A DNA stretch of 28,365 bases from DASSFZ01 sp035693785. GTDB lineage: Bacteria; Chloroflexota; Anaerolineae; Fen-1058. The notes under the pieces are model-generated. The model was given only the letters and a program-made list of their open reading frames with translations. It searched no databases and was not told the DNA's origin. The stretch covers positions 1 through 28,365 of the forward strand of contig DASSFZ010000008.1 of assembly GCA_035693785.1 (NCBI GenBank), in the 5' to 3' direction. Below, piece by piece: positions 27,639 through 28,365 of the stretch (positions are counted from its first letter, which is position 1; each line of letters starts with the position of its first letter). The position numbers and the translations under genes were made by a program.

Positions 27639-28365
27639 GTGAACATCGTCGTCACCGGATCGATCGCCTACGACTACATCATGTCGTTTCCAGGCTATTT
27701 CAAGGACCATGTCCTTTCGGACAAGGTCGCGGACTCCATCAACCTGAGTTTCCTGGTCGATCGCATGGTGCGCCGGCGCGGCGGCGTGGCCAGCAATATC
27801 GCCTACTCCCTGGCTTTGCTGGGAGAGCGGCCGCTGCTGATGGGAAGTGTCGGCCAGGATTTCGGCGATTATCGCGCCTGGCTCGAGTCGCACGGCGTGG
27901 ATACCTCGGCCGTGCGCCAGTACGACGACGTGTTCACGGCATCCTATTTCTGCAACATCGACAGGGCGCACAACCAGATCGCGAGCTTCTACAATGGTGC
28001 GATGGCGCGCGCAGGCGAGATGTCGCTGACCGATCTCAAGCTTGCGCCGATCGACCTGGTCGTCGTATCCCCCAACGATCCCGAGGCCATGCGCCGCTAT
28101 GTGCGCGAATGCAAGATGATGGGGATCCCCTATCTCTATGATGTGAGCTGGCAGATCGTGCGCCTGACGGACGACGATCTGCGTGAGGGCATCAGCGGCG
28201 CGTACGTCGTGGTCGTCAACGAATACGAGTTCGAGATGATCCGCAGCCGCACCGGCTGGAGCGAGCGCGACATGGTAGAGCGCGCGGAAGTGCTGATCGT
28301 GACGATGGGAGAGCGCGGCTCGACCATTCATACACGCGACGAGCACATTCACGTTCCGGCGGTCA
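27639..28365 (+). CDS. PfkB-family carbohydrate/nucleoside kinase (adenosine kinase-like), 3' truncated by window edge
   Basis: The frame stays open from GTG 27639 to the end of the window (242 codons), so no stop is seen. GTG is supported by GAGGGG (27626-27631) seven bases upstream. The product begins MNIVVTGSIAYDYIMSFPG and has the PfkB signature around RRGGVASNIAYSLALLGERP (47-66), with the substrate-binding GG (48-49) and Asn53. VGQDFGDYRAWLESHGVDTS (71-90) and a later VVVNEYEFEMI match sugar and adenosine kinases. The ATP-binding and catalytic DTxGAGD motif lies beyond the window. The likely reaction is ATP-dependent phosphorylation of adenosine or a sugar. It starts 15 bases after the glycosyltransferase gene, as part of the same transcript. 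Confidence 0.88.
   Translation, partial: MNIVVTGSIAYDYIMSFPGYFKDHVLSDKVADSINLSFLVDRMVRRRGGVASNIAYSLALLGERPLLMGSVGQDFGDYRAWLESHGVDTSAVRQYDDVFTASYFCNIDRAHNQIASFYNGAMARAGEMSLTDLKLAPIDLVVVSPNDPEAMRRYVRECKMMGIPYLYDVSWQIVRLTDDDLREGISGAYVVVVNEYEFEMIRSRTGWSERDMVERAEVLIVTMGERGSTIHTRDEHIHVPAV

Noticed and set aside
26580..28352. 590-codon open frame on the minus strand opposite rfbH, the GT2 and the PfkB kinase
   Set aside because: Rich in His, Arg and Gln with no domain logic; it is the mirror of three well-recognised plus-strand genes in GC-rich DNA.

Overview
The window is about 28 kb of GC-rich DNA, densely packed with genes on both strands. The gene style suggests Chloroflexota, probably Anaerolineae. 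The signs are Pro/Thr-rich linkers in secreted proteins, a bS6-SSB-bS18 cluster followed by a SurA-like protein, LysM and TPR-transglycosylase envelope proteins, and very large multidomain sensor kinases. This placement is an inference from style, not a database match. No gene-free stretch longer than about 300 bases remains once real starts are assigned. I saw no rRNA, tRNA, CRISPR array, transposase or origin.

Layout. (1) 1-1992, +: two GT-B glycosyltransferases, the first cut by the window edge. (2) 2022-5748, -: a three-gene membrane module of two complex I antiporter-like subunits flanking a HyfE/NuoK-like subunit, with no soluble redox subunit. Neither antiporter-like protein contains a single lysine, although lysines are central to proton transfer in this family. 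(3) 5937-9257, +: a divergently transcribed sensor histidine kinase with an intact catalytic site. (4) 9292-11873, +: promoter, rpsF, ssb, rpsR, a membrane-anchored SurA-like protein and a strong intrinsic terminator. (5) 11872-21237, -: a run of same-strand genes. In transcription order these are a TPR lytic transglycosylase lipoprotein, a small Cys/His-motif protein, an M32 carboxypeptidase, a histidine phosphatase family protein, a sensor kinase whose phospho-acceptor His is Gln, and a double-LysM protein. At least four promoter-like sites split this run into several units. (6) 21320-28365, +: mtnA behind a leader terminator hairpin, then rfbF, rfbG, an SDR, rfbH and a family 2 glycosyltransferase, ending in a PfkB-family sugar/nucleoside kinase cut by the window edge.

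How the genes fit together. The right-hand block encodes three core steps toward CDP-3,6-dideoxyhexose (RfbF, RfbG, RfbH), plus an SDR that could finish the sugar and a glycosyltransferase. The RfbH reductase partner is not in the window. With the left-edge glycosyltransferases and the LysM and transglycosylase genes, much of the window concerns the cell surface. The most unusual elements are the lysine-free membrane module and the His-less kinase with a CRP-type palindrome upstream. Also notable are a palindromic repeat found both between genes and inside the kinase coding sequence, and the candidate attenuator before mtnA.
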